Shown: positions 36,231 to 48,539 of the stretch, in pieces
Position numbering within the stretch: the stretch's first letter is position 1
Layout: every line of letters starts with the position of its first letter
The notes under the pieces: model-generated
What the model saw: only the letters and a program-made list of their open reading frames with translations
The model's database searches: none
Told to the model about the DNA's origin: nothing
Program-made: the position numbers and the translations under genes
Source of the DNA: Coptis chinensis
Taxonomy: Eukaryota > Streptophyta > Magnoliopsida > Ranunculales > Ranunculaceae
Assembly (NCBI GenBank): GCA_015680905.1
Contig: CM027382.1
Location: 7,413,501 to 7,477,500 of the forward strand
DNA length: 64,000 nucleotides
Reading direction: 5' to 3'

Positions 36231-37055
36231 TGAAACGCCCATATATGTTGGACATATTTCGTAACAAACCCACCGAATATAATGGACAAAATCCTTTGCT
36301 ACAACTGAAGGTAGATATGCTTTATCTATCTAATATAAGATATGCTTTATCTAATAAAGGGTTTCCAAGTTGAGGGGGAGACTTGGACCGAGGCTTTATA
36401 AGGGTTTCTATTCTCAAAAGGAAGCCCCGGAGAGTTAATAGAAAAGAAAAATCGTACCTTTGTGTTTGGTTGTTGAACCGCAAGCTATAGAGAGGATTGT
36501 TTGGCTAATTTGTTTGCTCTCCATTACTCTTCTCACATATGTATCTAGAGTTGTGATTACTTGTGATGCTATTTTGAGAGGAATAAAATTCCCAAACCAA
36601 AATCCAAATTGATTAAAGTTGTTCCTGCGAAAGGAAGAGTTATGCTTGCTGAGATTGCAAGACGAAGGTTTTAATGTCAAGGACTACAAGTGGAGAAGTG
36701 TGATATTCGAAAGAGTCAAAGATAGAAGGAAGAATGCGGTATTCGGGTAATCATGGGATTTGATCCCCGTTGTGAGTAGTTCTTTCTTTGAGTCTTAATA
36801 CTTCAATGTGAGCACAAGACATTGTAATACCTGATTTTATTGAGTGGATTTTTTCCACCGCTTGTGAAAGGCAGCGTGGATGTTTCAGCTGATTGGGTTT
36901 ACCACGTTAAAAATTCTCGCGGTCTTGTCTCGTTTTATTTTTCAGTTTGATTGTCATAGATAATTGTTTAATTGTTTGCTGGTGCATGATTAAATCTAAT
37001 TGTGAACATTGAATTCAACGAGATTACTCTTGTCAAATCAAATCTGGGAATTTCA
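36231..37055 (+). repeat. Element E, left LTR
   Basis: 825 bp, TGAAACGCCC to GGGAATTTCA, nearly identical to 47379-48206. Confidence 0.93.
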
Positions 37056-37057
37056 AT

Positions 37058-37068
37058 TGGTATCAGAG
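37058..37068 (+). promoter_or_regulatory. Element E primer-binding site
   Basis: TGGTATCAGAG, complementary to the 3' end of initiator methionine tRNA and the standard Copia site, two bases right of the LTR. Confidence 0.85.
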
Positions 37069-37140
37069 TGGGTGCTCTTTGTTTGGGTTTAACAGCCCTA
37101 AGAGTTTGATTTTTTCCCCAAAAGATATATTTTCTTTTCC

Positions 37141-39117
37141 CGATGGAATTTAATAAACTTGGATCAACTAACAGATCTCCATTTTCGATAGGTCTAACTT
37201 TCCTTATTGGAAGGTTAGAATGATTGCCTATGTACAAGCCTTAGGTGATGATGTTTGGGTTGCCATTGAGAATGGCTGGACTTGGCCTAGTGTGACCATT
37301 GGAGAGGGTGTTGCTGCTGTCACCACTCCCATAACTAGGAATAAATGGAATGAAACTCAAAAAACTCTATCTAGTTTTAATTCTAAAGGTCTTAATGCTA
37401 TATTTACGGCTATGTCACCTAATGAGTTTCGGCGTATATCTTCTTGTACCACTTCAAAAGAAGCTTGGGACAAACTATGTATGACTCATGAGGGAGACAA
37501 AACAGTTAAGGAAAGCAAACTTGAGTTATTAACCACCCAATTTGAGACATTGAGAATGGAGGAGAGTGAAAGTTTTGATGATTTTTTTGTTAGACTCCAA
37601 GATATTATTAACAACAGTCAAGCTCTTGATCTTAATTATCCAGATGTGTAGATTGTCCTAAAAGATTTTGAGATCACTTCCTAAGAGATTTAGGTCACGC
37701 GTAAAGATGCTATTCAAGAAGCACATGATCTCAAAACCATGTCGGTGGATACTTTAGCTGGTAAATTAAAACTTTTGAGTTTGAGTTGGAGATGGAGAAG
37801 CCTAAGAATGAGAAGACTCTAGCATTCAAGGGTACCTCCTTAGCTTCTAAGTCTAGGATTTTCTCACATCATGGTGTCTCACATGACTCAGATAGTGATG
37901 ATGATATCGACCAAGAGATTGGCGGGTGAGTAAAAGAGTTTCAAGACTCATAAAAAGGAAACATCGATGAAGTCCGATCTTGTCTTAGGAAAGAAGACCA
38001 TATTCAACAAAACTCGTGGACATGAGTAAGGTGCAATGTTTTAAATGTAAAGAATATGGTCACTATGCCCATAATTGTCCTACAAAGACTTCTAGTAATT
38101 ATGAAAAGAAAAAAAATCAAGTTTAAAAGTCGCTTGGGATGATAGTGGTAGTGATTGTTCGACTGATTTTTTTGAATGCCACTTGTGAGGATGATGATCT
38201 CTTTGCTAATGTTGTTGCATTCACTTCTAGCATTCATTCACATGCCTTGTCTGATTTTTCTGATGATGTTAGTGTTCATGGTAGTACTAGCCTTGATATT
38301 GAGAATGTTGATTGGGAGGATATGTATGCTTCTACGGCTAAAAAGTATGTCAAACTTGGTAAAGCTTACAAGAGCATGTTTGCCAAGGTTGAAATACTCG
38401 ACAAAGAAAAAACTGTTTATGTGACAAAGCTTGAGAGTTTGGAGAGTGAGTTTAATTCCTTGAGATGAAATTCAAGTCTACAATGGTTGATCTTGAGCAT
38501 ACAAAGGCAGATTTAGTTTCAACTCAAGAAAGCTCAATTCATTTTCGTTGGCTCAAAAATCTTGATAAAATGCTTGGAGTGGGAAAAGCTTCAAGTGACA
38601 AGAGAGGTCTCGGATTTTCTGAAAATACTAGTACATCAAAGAATACCTCTCGTGTCACTAAGTTTGTAAAGGCAACTACACCTAAAGTTCTTCCCAATTT
38701 AGCCATTTTAAGAATAGTCAGATCAAACTATGGGTAACGTTCAAAAGAAGAAGCCTTTTAGAGTTTTAAAATGCTATAACTGTGGTAGGAGAGAGGCATT
38801 TGACATCATATTGTTGGGATAATCATTATACTTTCCCTTATCCTTATTCCATTGGAAGGGATTTTGGAAGCCTACTCACTGAGCCCACCTTCAAACCAAC
38901 ACATATGGGTTTTAGAAATCAGTCCAGGACTTCTAAGCATAAGAAACATACTAAGGGAAATGGCAGTGAGAATAACAACAATTCTTCATCTTCATCTATT
39001 CATGTGACTCATGCATATAGTTCCTCTCACAGTGGTAGATCCATATGGGTGCGGAAGGATGAGTTGAAGTTGCTATTAGACTTGCGAAAGTCTGGTAGTA
39101 GTCCATCTCAACGATGA
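37141..39117 (+). pseudogene. Element E gag region
   Basis: The first long frame (37220-37651) has the UBN2-type gag pattern: WVAIENGW, KWNETQK, KEAWDKLCMTHEGDKTVKESK and ESFDDFFVRLQDI. A CCHC zinc knuckle (CFKCKEYGHYAHNC) lies at 38037-38078. An acidic coiled-coil region follows, then a second knuckle-like CYNC near 38771 and a C-terminal SIWVRKDELK. Gag builds the particle that packages element RNA. Fossil, broken in a few places. Confidence 0.85.
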
Positions 39118-39503
39118 GAGTTGCATTCTTTATAGCCTTGTGCTTCCTGTTCTGCACACAGGCTATGTCCTAGTGTTTTGTAGGTTTTGTTTCCTTTGCA
39201 TTTTGTTTTCTGTTTAGCTTGTTTTTCACGTTGTTTTTCTCCCACTTCTTTGCACGCATCTGTTTTCTTATTGAGACTATAGAGTGTGAGAGAATGCATT
39301 TGATTAGATTTTCAAACAAAAGAGATGCACATGTTGAATTTATTCATGAACTATAATTCTCTTTATCGCATCCAATGTTTATTGTTTTATTCTTGTTTCT
39401 TGTTGTGTGAAGGTTCATTGATTAAATTTCAGTTCATCTGATTTATTGTGATATCAATCTAACAATGAATATCTATTATAATGTTTCACCATTTTTTTTG
39501 GAT

Positions 39504-39690
39504 CACTACACCATAATAGGATATTTGCAACACGCACCTTTTTTGCTTTGCAACGCTTATTTACTGTTAGTAAATTGCCAACGCTAAATAAGTGTTGGCA
39601 ATGTTGTAAAGCGTTGGTTTATTTGAGTGAATTTCCGGAATTAATTGTTAACGCTTAAAAAGCGTTGGAGAAGTGTTACAAATCTAAAAA
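39504..39690. repeat. F1 left terminal and subterminal repeats
   Basis: TIR followed by CAACGCTTATTT, CCAACGCTAAATAAG, GCGTTGG and AACGCTTAAAAAGCGTTGG copies. These are presumed transposase-binding repeats by analogy with TNPA sites in Spm. Confidence 0.8.
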
Positions 39691-39699
39691 ACCAAAACA

Positions 39700-42634
39700 A
39701 CTTCGAAATTTCAAAAATAGGGAAACAAAAAAGAAATCGCCGTCGGTATGTCAAAATAGAAAACCTCAAACCTCTCTTTCTCTCTCACAGCCGCTGGGTT
39801 AGGTTAGGGTTTTTTTATCTTTGATGGTGACCCTTGTCCCTCTTTCTGTCCTTCAACCCCTCCTCCTCTTTCTGAAAAGCACAAATTATCGAAAACAAAG
39901 AACCCAAAACAAAATAGACCTAACTATTTTCTCTCTTTTCCAAACTAAACTAGGTATTTGTAATCTCAAAACCCTTTTTCATACCTTTTACCGAAAGCAA
40001 AAGATTTCAACATACTACTAATTCACAAACACAGGTTCATTGTCTTTTTTTCCTTCTAAAAATTCATTTAATTTGAAGTGGAGATTCCTCATTGTTTTGG
40101 TGTTGTAATGGCGGTCGATTGGAGAGCTTTCCGCCAGAAATTTCTACTACTTTATCGGTCGGTATTTGAATCTCGAATTTTACATTTCTTTGCTATATGT
40201 TTGTCTCATGTGTAGAATTTCATAGAATAAAGGCGATACAATTTTTTACTTGAGTTTAAATGTTGAAAGCAAGTTGCTTTAAATTTTGGATTTTAGAATT
40301 TTGATGAACTTGAGTTGAATTTGCGGATGTACTTAGAATGTTTGGATAAATGTTTATATATGGGACTTATTGCATCTGCTTTTACGGGCAATTATTCTAT
40401 GTTTGATAATGCATGTTGGTAAATAGTCAAACTCATGTGTTCAAGGATGATTACTATCATGATGCTTTACCTCTATGTAAGGAAGTTAAAGAACTGTATT
40501 GGTGTCACAAACATGTTTGGAATGAAAATCTTAGAGTTGGTACTTGAGAAATTGCAAAAAACATTCCATTAATTTTACAGGGGTATGGCAGTTCCAGTAC
40601 GAAAACGTGTATTTGTGTACAGGGGTCCTTAAATGTTGGATTTGGGGCTCACATAACATCTTACAACAACATAGGCACAGCTGCATTTACTTAGTACATG
40701 CTTATTGCTCTCGCGTCTAGTCCATTCAAACATGTGACTAAGCTTGTTTTGATTTAAACCATAATATAGTAGAAACTAGAAAGTGTGTGGAGTTTTCTCT
40801 CTTTAAAGAAAATGGTTTTAGCTATTTTTTTTTCAAGCCTGCATTATTTACTATAAGCATGTAATTATGGTGTAGTGTGTATAGCTAGTGCGTAAAAACC
40901 AAAACCAGGTCGACATACTTCTATATAACAGGAGACAGCAAGATGAGTCCCCTTTTCAAGATTGGAAAAGAACACACATACAAGTATATGACCATATTTG
41001 CTATAATAGGAAACTAAATATTCAGTTAGTTCTCCTGCAATTCCTCCTAATCTCTCCATTGGAACCAGTTAATGGTCTGATGTCTCCCTTCTTAATCATG
41101 GTTGCAACAAAATCGGCATTAAATGTGCTAGGATTGTTTATGTAAAGTCTCACTTGGGAATCATTTGCATCTGAGATTTGTGGATGTGCATGCATCTTTT
41201 GGCTTTTATTTTCTTAAATTAGGTACATTGTGAAGGCTAAAGACTACACTAGCTAATTTAACATGTATATATGTACTTGTAAAATTGATTATTTGTAATT
41301 TTCTAGATAGAGTGTGTTTGATTGTTTTTTGCTTGTTTTTGTGTTCAAGTGTTTCTGTTTTCATTTGTAATTTTGTTTGTGTGGTTGGAATTTGAATCAC
41401 CCATGCACTAAATAACAATTGTTAAATACAATTTGGATGTTATGGATAAGGAAAAAGTAAGAAAGAAATGTCAGCATGTGCTCTAGATAATCTTTAAACA
41501 GCTAAGGGAAATTTTGTTTCTTTTTTTCGTTCTTTTAATTTGTTTCTTCCTGATGTCATAATTTATTGTAATCAAGGCGGCTTTATAAATGACATTAGTT
41601 CGACAAGATCTCGAGGTGGGGTTTTGTTGCGGTGCTAGTCTTGGTTAGGCCTTTCGAAAAGGTAAAACAAAATTTTTCTTTTGCATTAATTAGTCTAGTA
41701 GCGTGATCGGTTTAACAATGCTGTTTTTCTTCTTTTTTGTTAAATGATTAATTTGTTTTAAGATCTTGTGAGTATTGTAATTCATCATCTATGATTATCA
41801 CCCATTTGTAACATGTACCAAATTAAAATCAGCATGTCATTTTATATATGAGATATCAATATGCATTATGCGTGCTTTTTGTTTGGTTTGATTGATTGCT
41901 TGCTTGCTTTGGTAGGAATGTCTAGCTTGCTCTAGTGTGATATTTAGCATGTGTGTCATCTTATTTTATTTGTTGCCTACTAGGCTACTACTACACCATC
42001 TTAGGGTGATTGGTTCCCTATTCATCGAGAAGTTGCAATGCCGATTTGCATGTACTTGGTTTATTGGACTCTTAATATGCGTTTCCATCTCATGTTGTAT
42101 TTCCCCATTGCTTTTACTTGTTATGAAGTTTAACATGCTTGGGCTGAGATAGTAAAATGTGTTAAATGCTTGTGTTTTGTAGCTATAAGCATACACCCTG
42201 ATTAAGTATGATTAGCGTAGGTCTTTGAGAAACTAATGCCCTCAGACGAAGTTTTCTTGTTTGATTTAATTTTAGTAACTTATCATCCTTAATGGATTTT
42301 AATATTAATTAGGCTACTTGTGTCTTAAGAATGGATTTTAATATCTGAGGAGTGACTTTCAGTCCCCTCGTCAAGTTTCTTTTCGAGTCCCAAATGAATT
42401 TACTTGTTTACTCCCTGACTCCAAACAGTAACTCTAAGGTGGTCGTGACCGTTAAACTGTAAAAGTAAATACCCTTGTGATGAAGTTACCTGAATTTCTA
42501 CTTTCTATTTCTGAAGTTGTACATTGTTGTTTTTGTTCTTCCAAGTTTCAACTCTGTCATTAAATCACCCCATCGTAGTATTGTGGTCGCTTGATTTAGT
42601 GGTGTGACCTCATCACGCTTTTGTTTTTCTATAG
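39700..42634 (+). other. F1 interior, no recognised gene piece
   Basis: A CT-rich leader-like segment (CTCTCTTTCTCTCTCACAGCCGC, ~39770-39795) resembles the equivalent place in F2 (~56490-56515) and may be the shared promoter/5' leader. The remaining ~2.8 kb is T-rich and intron-like; I could not match its open frames to any protein. Confidence 0.45.
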
Positions 42635-43870
42635 CTTCATGAATGCTTTGGTTCAGCTCTTGGTGCGATGGGACCGAAGCATTTCTTAGTTCTTCTACCC
42701 CTTAACCTCGAAGCTAAAGACCCATCTAAAGCCAATGTGTGGTTGTTTCCTATCTTGAAGCAAATATTGTTGGTGCTAGTTTAAGCTTTTTGGGAAGTCC
42801 ATCTTGGGCAAGGTTGGATGCTTAAGACAAAAGTCTCGGATGGTATGAACCTTATCATTTTAGATTGATTCGTTTTTCTTTCTTTTATGTGGCCTAACTG
42901 TATGCATCGTATGCTTGGCGTACCTTGAGCAAGAGGGACAGATTTATTCTTCAAGGAGTGCGGATGCACTTATATACCCTCTATGGTCCTTGTTACCTGC
43001 CTTTTGTAATTATCCTTTAGACATCGCTAGTAGTTTCAAGGATCTGAAGAAAGGATTGTGTGATGCGCTTTGTGATGAGCGATGTGCATGGCATAACTGT
43101 TCGAAGTCTGATTTCTCATTCAACGTAACAAAAGTTTGTTGGAAGAAAAAAATGATCCGCTCAATGATGACATAAGCATTCTTTGTACAAAGAGCTAAAG
43201 CAACTTATACCCCTCAAGTTGCAGCGGTGAGAATTTGAATGCACCGGGTTAGTGCTTTCGCTAATTTTTATCGGTATTATCCGCGCCTTCATGAAATCAA
43301 CAACTGATAGTGGTGGATGTGTGCGGTATTTGCATATGCTTGTTACCCGCTTCATTGAGATAGATGTATTTATTGCATGGATTTCCCTTTGTTATTTTTC
43401 TTAGTTCAAAGTCCGCTTCACAAGTTTCATTGTATCTTTAGTATTCACACGCTCATATAGGTATGTAATAAAGTGTATTTCGCGGATACCCCTCAATTGA
43501 CCCACTCGAAATGTTGATAAGAGCCGATCTTTGTGTGGGGCCCTGCGTCCCCTGCATATAGACAAAATCACATAGTTAACGGTGAGGATTGAAATTTTGG
43601 ACATTGTAAACTTTTATCCATTCATCATATTTTTTTGTAGTTACTAAAAAAGGATTTCCGATGATCCCATGGTCGTGTTATCCTTAAGAACCATTATTTT
43701 GGCTTTGAGAAGTTTAGTAATTCTATTTGTACCGCTTTGGCAGTCCACAATCGGTCGGTTTGTTTCAATATCGGATAAGGAAGTAGTCGAGGGGGACTTT
43801 TGAGCGCACAATGGTTAAACCTCCGAAGGTGACTCAAAGGAGTCGTTAAAAGCAGAGTCGTCGCAAACTC
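42635..43870 (+). pseudogene. Captured RRP12-like exons
   Basis: After a TATAG acceptor, 42635 reads LHECFGSALGAMGPKHFLVL, then LEAKDPSKANVWLFPILKQ. This matches RRP12-like proteins (NUC173/HEAT-repeat ribosome biogenesis factors that export pre-ribosomes). The next piece (42924 on) has SSRSADALIYPLWSLLPAFC and NYPLDIASSFKDL. Later pieces include KATYTPQVAA (43195), FMKSTTDSGGC (43285) and SDKEVV (43770), all in the order of the parent protein. At least four frame changes and stops lie within the exons, and one acceptor looks lost, so it encodes no full domain. Only an internal stretch of the ~1200-residue parent is present. Confidence 0.8.
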
Positions 43871-44546
43871 CACTTCCACGAAGATTGAGAACTCGGCAAA
43901 TGGAAGTTCTCCATTGCCAACTTTGCAACTTGTAATTAATAATCTAAATTGAAGCTATTAGTGGGATTGTCTTGATTGGTGGGCAGTAAACTACTTGAAT
44001 TGGCGGAACCGAGATATCAAAACTTAGAACTAATGTTCTCAAATTTCAGTTAGAATCCGCTACTTCCTCAAACAAATGCACGGATAACAATAGTCAAGAT
44101 GCTTTACCCCTTCTTTTTTACTATATGTGTTGGATTACTACGTTTGGCGATGGATGTAACTCTACTTTTTATTTGATTTTGCAGAACGCCTTTTCGTGAT
44201 AAAGACAGGGTAAGCATTTAATGTTCTAATTTCTCTTTCTTTGGATCACATGCTTTTAAGAGATGGGTTTATTAATTTTGTATTTTTCATTTACAGATAA
44301 AAGTTCTCCAAAGATGAGCTTGGTACGTAAAGGAGCTTTGCTTATAATAAAGGATGTGGAACTTCGGATCAGTCTTTGCTTATTATACCCCTCGTTTTAT
44401 GCTTTTCGGGATCACTTTGCCAATATTGTGTAGTCCCATTAACATAGAATGCTTGTTTCACGGGGAGAAAGTAAAGAAAGAACCAGGTCAAATGCCTCAA
44501 ACAAAATTTAAGGTATTTGTGATTTTAATAGAAATTAAAAGTTGCA

Positions 44547-45106
44547 ATGACCTACTTCGGGGTCGATATAAACACTGGTGGAATCATAGATACATTTGCC
44601 AACTTTGTATGGGAACCTACTGTTGTTAAGGTATTCAATGTTCTTTCCCATGTTGCTTTGTTCAGTTTCTTTTTACCTACATTGGTCGTGATTGCAAATG
44701 TCTCAGATAAATGCTATAAATGCGACAACAGAGGCAGCTTGCCTAATTCTAAGTGTGGACGAGACCGAAGAACCCAAAGGTAAGGTGTTCTCCGGCCTAG
44801 TTGTATGGCGTTTGTAGTGTTATCTATCAAACATGTTACACTCGGCCAAAAGTTCAGTGTCTTCATATCCCAAGAGTTCAGTTGTTCAGCCTTCTGTTAT
44901 TTCTTTTTTCATTCCACTGTGCCATCCTTGGTAGTCACAGTGTTTTTAATTTTTCTTTGCATTGTTATTTTCTAATGGCTATTCATTGTATTGATAATCC
45001 AGTCGGAGAGTGCACAAGGAGATGCTACTGCTAGAGCGATGGGTTCGAGGGCATGGGGAAGGCGGTGTTTACGGGCGTGGAAGGGGAATCGCGAAGGCAT
45101 TGAGCT
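44547..45106 (+). pseudogene. Captured CCT7 (TCP-1 eta) 3' exons
   Basis: Three exon-like pieces: 44547-44630 (YFGVDINTGGIIDTFANFVW then EPTVVK, donor GTATTC), 44707-44779 (INAINATTEAACLILSVDET then EEPK, donor GTAAGG) and from 45003 (SESAQGDATA, then a glycine/arginine-rich tail). This is the C-terminal end of the eta subunit of the cytosolic chaperonin CCT/TRiC, which folds actin and tubulin. Splice sites are preserved, showing capture from genomic DNA and not from mRNA. The N-terminal and apical domains are absent, so it cannot form a chaperonin subunit. The last piece shifts frame in the glycine/arginine tail. Confidence 0.85.
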
Positions 45107-45339
45107 TTTGGGTTTGAAGATGCCAAGGACTTCCCTAGAGTGAAAGGAAGATTTTGAAAGCAAGGGTGGTTTGTTTAGGTGGGAAGTTTGTTTTTGTCCT
45201 TAATTTTGTTTGCTTGGGTTTGGAGTGAGTTTGTAGCTATATATATATTTGTCTAAACCATTCTTGTATTCATTGGATTCTTGTATTCATTGGTTATTGT
45301 AGGTTTAATGGTCTCGCTACAAAATATGAGAAATTATTA

Positions 45340-45764
45340 TTTTTTTATTAGCAACCCATCAAAGAACGGTTTATAACCGTTACAAATGAATTTTAAATTA
45401 TTTTTTTAAAATTAACTAACAACTTTGCAACGATTTACAAACCGTTGGTAAAATTTTAACAAATTACCAACGCTTTAAAAAGCGTTTGTGAAATTTCTGT
45501 TTTGAAACGCTTTAGAATTTCGTTTGAAATGTTTTAAATTTCTGTTTGAAACGTTTTTAAGCGTTGGAAATTTCGTTTGCAACGCTTTGAATTGAATTTT
45601 TAACGCTTTTTTTAAGTGTTGGAAATTTCTATTTACAACGCTTTTTAAGCGTTGCAAATATTTCCAACACTTTACTGACGCCATATTTGCAATGCTTAAA
45701 AAGCGTTGCAAAAATTATTAGCAACGCTTTTTTGCCGTTGCAAATAGCCTCTTATGGTGTAGTG
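45340..45764. repeat. F1 right subterminal and terminal repeats
   Basis: At least ten copies of ACGCTTT and AAGCGTT, many paired as GCAACGCTTTTTAAGCGTTGC-like palindromes, ending with GCCGTTGCAAATAGCC and the TIR. Minus-strand frame 45475-45711 is a product of this array. Confidence 0.85.
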
Positions 45765-45912
45765 GATTTTTGCAATACACACACAACACGCTTATGCCAC
45801 TATTTAGGTCTTATAGTTTTTCACATGAGTGAATGACATATTTTCTATAAGTTTGTGAAATCTCTCGCAACTCAACGTATTATATATTTTTTAATTTATG
45901 GAGTAATGCGGT

Positions 45913-46190
45913 GCATGTAATCACCCAGTTGGTAGATTCGTAGGGGTTTAAGCCCGGTAATCTAAGGCCAACCGGTCGGACTTACCAATCGACAACCTGT
46001 TACAAGGGATGGTATTCCTCTCCACTATATAAACTCTTCCTATCTCTCTTTTGGAGCACAGGCATGCAACCACCCAGGTTGGTAGATTCGTAGGGGTTTC
46101 CACCTAGTAATTTAAGATCAACTGGTCTGGACTTACCAATCGAAGGCCTGTTACAAGGGATGGTTCCTCTCCAATATATCTATGTGAAAA
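45913..46190. repeat. Tandem duplication in element E, ~150-bp unit
   Basis: Two copies starting at 45913 and 46062 share GTTGGTAGATTCGTAGGGGT, GGACTTACCAATCGA and CTGTTACAAGGGATGG. Non-coding. The rest of E from 46190 to the polypurine tract at 47365-47378 (CCAAAGGGGGAGAT) shows GGGGGAG-rich untranslated sequence only. Confidence 0.8.
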
Positions 46191-47378
46191 AAAAAAATAC
46201 ACGCTTATGAATTTCACTCACTTATGGTTCAATTTTGTCAATCCTCACAAGTGGGTAACTATGTTTCCTAAATCGTGTGTTTAGGCCTTTTGAGCACCTA
46301 AAAAGAATTCCAAAATGTGGCTTGGCATTATGGCAGAAATTTAAGTTGGGATTCATGTTTCAATTGATTATATGAACCTTTTTTTTTTTCTGCATTTTTC
46401 ATTGGACAAGGTGCAAGTTTGAAATTAGTTTTCTTGCTGCCATGTTTTTGAATTATTCTCCATGAACATGTTTAACTTTAGTTCTTAATTGTTTGATTGT
46501 ATTTTTCTTTCATGCCTTCAATTGTTAAGGGCATCGGTTCCGCCATGTGTCAAGAATTGCACATAACTTTCTGCTCTCTTATTTGTTTTACAAACAGTTT
46601 GTTGTTCCTGAAAATAGACTTCTCAAGCTTTCCAATGGTACCAACCGTGTCTTCTAACTCCTACTAGTTCAGTACAGGACTTCCTGCTAAATGATGCAAT
46701 TGTGTCACTGCTGAAACTGTTTGAGCATTTCTGATATTTTTTGACAGAGGTCTAGGTAGGTTTGATTAAGGGGGAGTTGCATTGGTTTAGGGGGAGGTGT
46801 ACGGATTAGGAGGAGTTTCTAATAAACTTCTACCAAGGATGCATTTGTTTAGGGGGAGTGTATGTTGCATTACATACCTTTTGAGTTTTCAGTTGCATAG
46901 TTTTATTCAAATGCATCACATGCTGCCAGTAGATATATCATTGAGGGGGAGCACATTGTTTGTTTATCTTCTTATTTTTCTAATGGACTGCTTTTCGTCA
47001 AAGGGGAGAATAAAGATTTTTACTCGACATTTGTTGTGTTTGTTTCTGCTGCCATTTATTTCTATCTATTATACTGTGTTTTTTTTCTTTTGCATATTTT
47101 AGTCTGTCTTTCGTGACAAAAAGGGGGAGAATGGTTTGTGATTCCTAGAGCTTGTTATATTTTGGTATCATGATGTTTTTGTTTATTGTGCAGCTACAAT
47201 AACTTTCACGATCTCATCCGAAGTTGAGCTGAATTGGAGACAGTACAATGCATTGGGTGTCTTGAGTTTGGGAAGTCTCGAGTCATTCAGTGCACTTTTG
47301 TTTTCTCATAAGTGAGTGTTGACTACTTAGTTGTATTGTGTGGTTTTGTCTAACGAAATGATATCCAAAGGGGGAGAT

Positions 47379-48206
47379 TGAAACGCCCATATATGTTGGA
47401 CATATTTCGTAACAAACCCACCGAATATAATTGACAAAATCCTTTGCTACAATCCGATGGTAGATATGCTTTATCTATCTAATATAAGATATGTTTTATC
47501 TAATAAAGGGTTTCAAGTTGAGGGGAGACTTGGACCGAGGCTTTATAAGGGTTTCTATTCTCAAAAGGAAGCCCCGGAGAGTTAATAGAAAAGAAAAACC
47601 GTACCTTTGTGTTTGGTTGATGAACCGCAAGCTATAGAGAGGATTGTTTGGCTGATTTGTTTGCTCTCCATTACTCTTCTCACATATGTATCTAGAGTTG
47701 TGATTACTTGTGATGCTATTTTGAGAGGAATAAAATTCCCAAACCAAAATCCAAATTGATTAAAGTTGTTCCTGCGAAAGGAAGAGTTATGCTTGCTGAG
47801 ATTGCAAGAAGAAGGTTTTAACGTCAAGGACTACAAGTGGAGAAGTGTGATATTCAAAAGAGTCAAAGATAGAAGGAAGAATGCGGTATTCGGGTAATCA
47901 TGGGATTTGATCCCCGTTGTGAGTAGTTCTTTCTTTGAGTCTTAATACTTCGATGTGAGCACAAGACATTGTAATACTTGATTTTATTGAGTGGATTTTT
48001 TTCCACTGCTTGTGAAATGCAGTGGCGTGGATGTTTCCTAGTGATTGGGTTTACCACGTTAAAAAATTCTGTGTCTTGTCTCGTTTTATTTTTCAGTTTG
48101 ATTGTCATAGATAATTGTTTAATTGTTTGCTGGTGCATGATTAAATCTAATTGTGAACATTGAATTCAACGAGATTACTCTTGTCAAATCAAATCTGGAA
48201 ATTTCA
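47379..48206 (+). repeat. Element E, right LTR
   Basis: 828 bp, preceded directly by the purine tract and followed by the CTGAC duplication. Confidence 0.93.
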
Positions 48207-48530
48207 CTGACAATATAGAGAGTGCCTCATTTAGGTAGGTTTGAGAAGTCCAAGAGATGTTTCCTTTTCCCTTCTCCAAAAAAGTGCTGACATTCTTGCA
48301 GTCAGTCTCGATTTCTGGGTTCATTATTATTCTGAACTGCTTGCTCCATTTGATTCCTTAGAGCATTCCTTTGCTTTCGACATCTTCTGCTGTGAGATCT
48401 CTTCCATGCCCAAGTCCTACAGCAACAAATTCACCATTAGAATTTCTGAGTACCTAACCATAGCTAGATTGTTACTTGCTAGCATTAGATTCAATTTGAA
48501 TATGCTCAACTGGCTTAATTTCTAATCAAG
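48207..48530 (-). pseudogene. RNase H-like (RVT_3) fragment, N-terminal part
   Basis: Minus strand reads VLRNSNGEFVAVGLGHGRDL, then IETDCKNVSTFLEKGKGNIS and TYLNEALSILS, up to the Copia target site. G-x-x-x-R-N-x-x-G-E-F-V-A is the opening beta-strand pattern of RVT_3/RNase H-like domains, and E-T-D-C carries the central acidic residue. At least two stops interrupt it outside the Copia insertion, so it was already a pseudogene, from a LINE or from a plant RNase H-like protein. It continues in the same frame at 36230 leftwards. Confidence 0.65.
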
Positions 48531-48539
48531 AAAATAAAA

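Larger units (their letters stand above)
39504..45764 (+). mobile_element. F1: non-autonomous CACTA transposon carrying host gene pieces
   Basis: Begins CACTACACCATAATAGG and ends CCTCTTATGGTGTAGTG, an imperfect ~17-bp terminal inverted repeat. A GAT duplication (39501-39503 and 45765-45767) gives the 3-bp target site expected of CACTA (En/Spm). Both ends are dense in AACGCTT/AAGCGTT subterminal motifs. No TNP2 or TNPA-like transposase is seen in 6.26 kb, so it is non-autonomous. The interior carries exon pieces of an RRP12-like gene and of CCT7, with introns, both on the + strand. It sits inside the Copia-like element E. F2 (56233-62574) has the same termini. Confidence 0.9.
36231..48206 (+). 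mobile_element. Element E: Copia-like, gag-only LTR retrotransposon
   Basis: LTRs 36231-37055 and 47379-48206 (TGAAACGCCC...TTTCA), perfect CTGAC duplication at 36226-36230 and 48207-48211, methionine-tRNA primer site, and a polypurine tract. Without the CACTA element inserted in it, it is ~5.7 kb and encodes only a gag-type protein region; no protease, integrase or RT is seen. This matches the non-autonomous TR-GAG type. The LTRs differ at roughly 3% of positions by eye, suggesting insertion on the order of a million years ago. Structurally whole apart from the CACTA insertion; the gag region has a few breaks. Confidence 0.9.

Noticed and set aside
44210-44540. Extra RRP12 or CCT7 exons between the two captured genes
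   Set aside because: Short matches such as FRDKDR and KVLQR are too weak and the frames are broken; not counted.
45475-45711. Minus-strand 78-codon frame in F1
   Set aside because: It is made of the subterminal AACGCTT repeats and does not resemble any protein.
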